Under the pieces are notes generated by a model, which worked only from the letters and a program-made list of their open reading frames with translations, was not told the origin of the DNA and did no database searches. A DNA stretch of 53,028 bases from a virus, in IMG/VR virus record IMGVR_UViG_3300030380_002089, positions 1 through 53,028 of that record, one strand, 5' to 3'. Positions 50,901-53,028 of this stretch are shown piece after piece; within the stretch, counting starts at the first letter, position 1, and every line of letters starts with the position of its first letter. A program made the position numbers and the translations under genes.

Positions 50901-53028
50901 CGTTAAAAGATGGAGTCACGGATATAGAGGCTGCTGCGAGAGAAGTCATTAGGCTCATTAACCAAGCGGGCGCTAAGAATGGAAGGACACATGCTAGAAG
51001 ACCAAACGACCAATTTTTAGGCGAAAGTGAAAAGTTCGACCTGTCTAGCCCCGGTCCTAAAGGTAGCGACTATAGTGGTGTATTAGACCCAGCAGCCACT
51101 CATCAAAGAGCAGACTTTGCAGCAACTGCTTCTACGCACGACCCTGCGCCATTTTGGGACACAAAACAGGCTTTTTCTAGCCATGACAGAGGAAGCCACA
51201 TGGGTTATGTAAGAGCACATTTAGGTAGAGTCGTATTAGATTCTGACGGAAACAAAGGATATTCTATCGTAATTCATTCAACAGTGCCCGGTGCTGGTGG
51301 TAGAAATTTCTGTACATGGCTAGACAATAGTAAATCTCAATCTGTTTACAAACCAGAATATCTGATAGGACACGGTGGTAGATTCAGAAACTATTGGTGT
51401 CAGCCTGACGAAATGAGTGGAGAAAACATGCACCCTGCTCCTATGCCTATCAACAGATTCGGTAGACCATTTGCTCCAATTACCACTCTCAAAGAATATC
51501 TACCATCAGAATTTGTAACTGATGAAACTATCAATAATCTGAATTTGGGAGCAGCGGTAGAAGGAGGGGCTGACGCAGTATCTAACTTTAATACAGAAAC
51601 TGTTTCTGGAAGAGATACTAACACTTTGATTAATGAGTCATTTGAAGTTAAAAGTCATAACGGAGTTTTGGTAGAAGGATTACAAGTAGGTACTAAAGCA
51701 CAGGCTAGGATTAACTTTGGTGGTATGACTCAAGCAGGTATACCGGGCTGGTGTCCAGAGGCTGGTAAATGGGGATTCGGAAGAGATAACCTAAACGATA
51801 GATACAAATCTGTATATGGTAATCCTTCAAATGTAACTACTGCTATGGTCGGCACTATAGTTGAAAAAGCATCTGGTGGAGATGGATATGTACCTGCGAA
51901 TGATATGGAAAATAAAAACATAGGTAACTCTCCTTTGTACGGTATAAAGTTTGTAGACCACAGAGGCGGAGAACACACTGTTAGATTGGTCTATAGGCAG
52001 TTCGGTCATGCTTTTACTAATGACTTAACGAATATACCTTCAAGTCTTGATGATGAAATAATTATACATTTCGATGATAGAGATGTAGCGCAGGGAGGAT
52101 TTACTATAGGTAATCACATGGTAGGCTCTGGAGAAGTATGCGGAGAGTTGACAGGTGGGACTTTGAAGCCTTACAAAGGTAACCTATGGAATACTTATCC
52201 AAGTCCAATAGTAGGTATAGACGCAACTACAACTTTGTCTGGAACTACTATGACAGTTGCTTTAGAAGACCCATATGATAATAGCGTGGCAGTAATGCAA
52301 AGTCACCCTGATATTCTTGGTTATCTTGGTTTTCCAGAAAGCGGTATGTTTCAATTATCTAAATCTAGCGGTGTACAAGGTTTAACTTTTCACTATACTA
52401 GTAGAACTCATAATTCAGTAAGTGGTACTCACAAATTTTTCGGAGTGGTTGGAGGAAAAACCTCTCACAGTAACGGTGATTATTTTATTAGCCCTAGAAT
52501 TAATTGGACTTGTTTACTCACTGACGAGGTAGTAGCGGCGGCGGTAGAATATGCTATGAAATTAGGAGATGCTGAACAGGATGATGTAGACGCTACTAGT
52601 TTTGATTGTACGGAAATGCTTGCATCAGACGGAAGAACATTTGGACATTGGGGTGTAAGTCCAACTGCAATCAGAGTAAAGGTAAGAAGTAAAACATCTG
52701 TTCCATTAAGTAAATTATTTGAAGTAAGTCGTGAAAAAGATTGGGGTTTGCTTGACGGTGCATCATCAGACGCTGCTGTAAGTAATCATCATACAGGTGG
52801 TCTAACTGTTTCAGAGATTAACAACAACACTAGGTTAGATATAGGTTACATTCCTAGAACGGTACTGCATATTACCACTAAGTATAGAGGAACTAATGCC
52901 AATACCGCCACTCCTGTTTTAGTCGACGGTCAAAATAATATAATCGATGTTTCAACATGGCAGAGAAATCTGCGTGGCGAAAACTTTACTGATGTAGCGG
53001 GCGACCATATATTACCAAGAATAGATGC
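44981..53028 (+). CDS. Giant LamG-containing tail protein, truncated by window end
   Basis: Open without stop from ATG 44981 to the last base, at least 2,682 residues; I checked the frame at many lines along its length. It starts MSLLIDAGYGVKFNGISDSI. A LamG-like domain fills about 25-245 (SFTLETWFIPDSGGTVFEQE; NVTVTFDRKILSMHVNGDLL; QSQMFLGGRGGDFRGTLETI; NTIGLWRFEEP). A Gly-rich repeat region with GGSGYSATAGVEIG and SGGLNFRIGDRH lies around 1,495-1,560. The rest is beta-rich, Asn/Ser/Thr-rich, without membrane segments. Such size and composition suit a receptor-binding or central tail fibre. The C-terminus is not in the window. Confidence 0.8.
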   Translation, partial: MSLLIDAGYGVKFNGISDSILVPTNNVDIHGNQTKERKRLPNAMSSFTLETWFIPDSGGTVFEQENVMRLSVGSPSSPAPASFEVRLRNIGNGRDSVFTLTSAKPVNKVNGTLAYWDGILFPTSSSFIDSSNLASDIDSNDVSAFTDGSRELLNVTVTFDRKILSMHVNGDLLVQQVLEEEHELVPQQSQMFLGGRGGDFRGTLETIHLSSGALASGRQQFAPMKSDNTIGLWRFEEPIEPISLITTTPSISASTAASSSVNIGATAAQTLLDTLSGQSGLTSLDLTASPYSAGDYKIKAYNASTGVPTERTIPKVPYNIIVNPLGYNVNTGKPTNKAPERLRLTAIDASAGTITVESIHLDFVSNATNGRRGALMAHDAGRFVVVTGDCLVDSGNGNKYQPQGSGTQFSQRQGQVIIDESDFENHGIMFSLSMAIDSHEYNQFSASSVNMGNPFLIGHSGRHTLNHVTSHPFMGNLPPTESHLVEKKLDAGSDVITATFVSQFGSVKDIIPVNSVISSFDEHGPMPVKNIVSSSVVSTFVENGMADIDDTQRGLLALGGTNFDTEPFLLKSISSTDSNSDVKALSPSTQSRVAILSLPELETYDYAPFVQIHYNAVDRTGNHFNVGATSRLTAGISTATITLQSIKSFGVDGQVIPAHRISIGGFKPFTSVTNQTAKINHSAKTIVFSATPNNSNFNNAAVTSAIVKMSDNSPKILIEKTLPNVNQELSSGYQIIDLIRDSMAMRPLGLVAPGGIVTFDNPDLFQFDDGQLEGEDAEGTISEDNLDFTLCPDNHLPTVSTDSPQVTPKAIGIAQTELATRSSIFHRVLVKSNLVSSKDFSEVAGIKFRNPSNGRRTSTGLKINNGAGYSASTSSAMNVDGGTANQIVAVNDIVFKLDGKQLGTVTAVSGSSITIGGGTTVAVVDDDELFLEPQVIGRGSANHSTCVHEYFDIIEHKSRNNVTSLVMHPSDRNRFAQLGKMMIDKNSGNYIGIKHLLSKGRVLSFGDDADGNTVLRAHGLISDIASSTVNVKGSASPDSHIVKEIMPGAPVVTMTLGGMGQGAINTKETYDPSPLSRLAWNTRRNCQVSVGTIITGGKARLFVTPLNNKSTDLQSWGTYCFPSAGTLYLERKSGDDIQYASLTYTGKSGSAFVPPLSTGHTGTGVLIGFDGQELDSFSDWVTATGISAGDVIHLDDKFSEEGICNDGTTINDRLFQTLDTVQHDYQLGTQYASTRALVEIPLFEDFFFDNPEKGIFPGPDNSMKLHIDATHTAHSWNPNPVGRRFESISPEDPEVFGPFSYGINNKTHVTGTKLVRPYDVSNNKLYVADANVFPISSAAPIRVAGLDGSARYRRVYLATGEWAIYVTRDTTDHFLTLAGSAGDDWIASANFFRDLKVGAHLFSAPGYQDMNYTGIADNPDVISTGYENRRSFYYDKSNVMTQGGNVDYGLRQYVSAVELKAGPRTNPHLPRIETKTAKAVVDVSTAGAIASMTVVAGGSGYSATAGVEIGSKHELTSGNEANFDFGVSGGAINSVTINSGGLNFRIGDRHNITTGGGSNGVLAVATLAAVSSLTIKDATNWPVQSIHGGYKFRVGWYDEDGVLQTAFFTRSGTQLNLSGQSSNFQPPSGAEIFVVDLHVDGTGVSFPTTKEAFLNTSWAHPYAPGGMRNGDTVWMNMHYTNPHAIEGLFCKSRGTLNERQVWSGFNGGRGSMDFNPRDSIPLENFLIGNTCIETAQNLVQHINKTIELNYKALGFSDSHSAPVVAYLDPYQSTEDFTRILLYDLKHDREFIAFQDLWMQVQSSPDAAKIGNETATGSIVDGTAGSGSGLDVANGFPSENKNLNTTTKSDFIESSYSHSSTWNQSASDAISEHNVGNADFISRTGHTLRTNHAVIDGGSANTDHKSIYAQRSTDEISTFFDTPDGTRAIPAFLALKGIRSEPFDTTLPTDFTDKRNHWKQMDFVRRLTVDLGEVSLKDGVTDIEAAAREVIRLINQAGAKNGRTHARRPNDQFLGESEKFDLSSPGPKGSDYSGVLDPAATHQRADFAATASTHDPAPFWDTKQAFSSHDRGSHMGYVRAHLGRVVLDSDGNKGYSIVIHSTVPGAGGRNFCTWLDNSKSQSVYKPEYLIGHGGRFRNYWCQPDEMSGENMHPAPMPINRFGRPFAPITTLKEYLPSEFVTDETINNLNLGAAVEGGADAVSNFNTETVSGRDTNTLINESFEVKSHNGVLVEGLQVGTKAQARINFGGMTQAGIPGWCPEAGKWGFGRDNLNDRYKSVYGNPSNVTTAMVGTIVEKASGGDGYVPANDMENKNIGNSPLYGIKFVDHRGGEHTVRLVYRQFGHAFTNDLTNIPSSLDDEIIIHFDDRDVAQGGFTIGNHMVGSGEVCGELTGGTLKPYKGNLWNTYPSPIVGIDATTTLSGTTMTVALEDPYDNSVAVMQSHPDILGYLGFPESGMFQLSKSSGVQGLTFHYTSRTHNSVSGTHKFFGVVGGKTSHSNGDYFISPRINWTCLLTDEVVAAAVEYAMKLGDAEQDDVDATSFDCTEMLASDGRTFGHWGVSPTAIRVKVRSKTSVPLSKLFEVSREKDWGLLDGASSDAAVSNHHTGGLTVSEINNNTRLDIGYIPRTVLHITTKYRGTNANTATPVLVDGQNNIIDVSTWQRNLRGENFTDVAGDHILPRID

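Noticed and set aside
1-53028. Integrated provirus with attachment sites
   Set aside because: No integrase, tRNA, flanking host genes or direct repeats at edges were seen in the window.

Overview
The window looks like the virion (packaging, head and tail) module of a tailed double-stranded DNA virus with an HK97-fold capsid (class Caudoviricetes). Directly recognisable hallmarks are a large terminase, portal, prohead protease with a scaffold domain, HK97-type major capsid protein, tail tube, a frame-shifted pair of tail assembly chaperone candidates and LamG-bearing tail proteins. All but one of the supported genes lie on the + strand. No integrase, DNA polymerase, lysis gene, tRNA or CRISPR array was seen, so this is a fragment of a larger genome, open at the right end inside a giant gene. 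An archaeal host, perhaps a marine euryarchaeon (Poseidoniales/Marine Group II and the 'magrovirus' type), is my best guess. It rests on AT-rich boxes about 24-31 bases before several start codons (leaderless promoter style), heavy use of zinc-knuckle proteins, a membrane-anchored Arf/SR-beta-like GTPase and the general gene set. This is an inference, not proof. Layout: 1-291 is a non-coding control region with six AGTTTAGAC repeats in three pairs. 292-9084 holds small to medium virus-specific genes, most carrying a short tag of the form [FMI]-[DE]-x-A-W-x-L-L-K at or near the N-terminus. This stretch also holds an HMG-CoA lyase-like enzyme, two small proteins below usual ORF cut-offs (4628-4801, 4788-4943) and three lysine-rich proteins with domains known from other marine viruses. 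9085-9222 is an intergenic region with a perfect 9-bp inverted repeat. 9223-12698 is a compact cassette of membrane proteins around the small GTPase. 12642-12965 is the only minus-strand gene, a zinc ribbon. 13026-23783 is the packaging region: a putative small terminase with an exactly duplicated zinc module, three large unknown genes, large terminase, a LAGLIDADG protein, a zinc-containing portal and three small genes. 23800-29382 is a 1,860-residue protein of unknown function. 29414-35049 is the prohead protease/scaffold, capsid and a tandem family of small putative decoration proteins. 35103-53028 is adaptor, tail completion, tail tube, chaperones, a short coiled-coil protein where a long tape measure is expected, two paralogous tail proteins and a giant (>2,680 residue) LamG-containing tail protein running off the window. 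Working model: the tagged, basic and glutamine/methionine/arginine-rich left-arm proteins are cargo recruited into the prohead by the shared W-L-L-K peptide, comparable in concept to the T4 capsid-targeting sequence. The GTPase cassette could be a membrane-associated assembly or entry apparatus. Both ideas are hypotheses drawn from this sequence alone.
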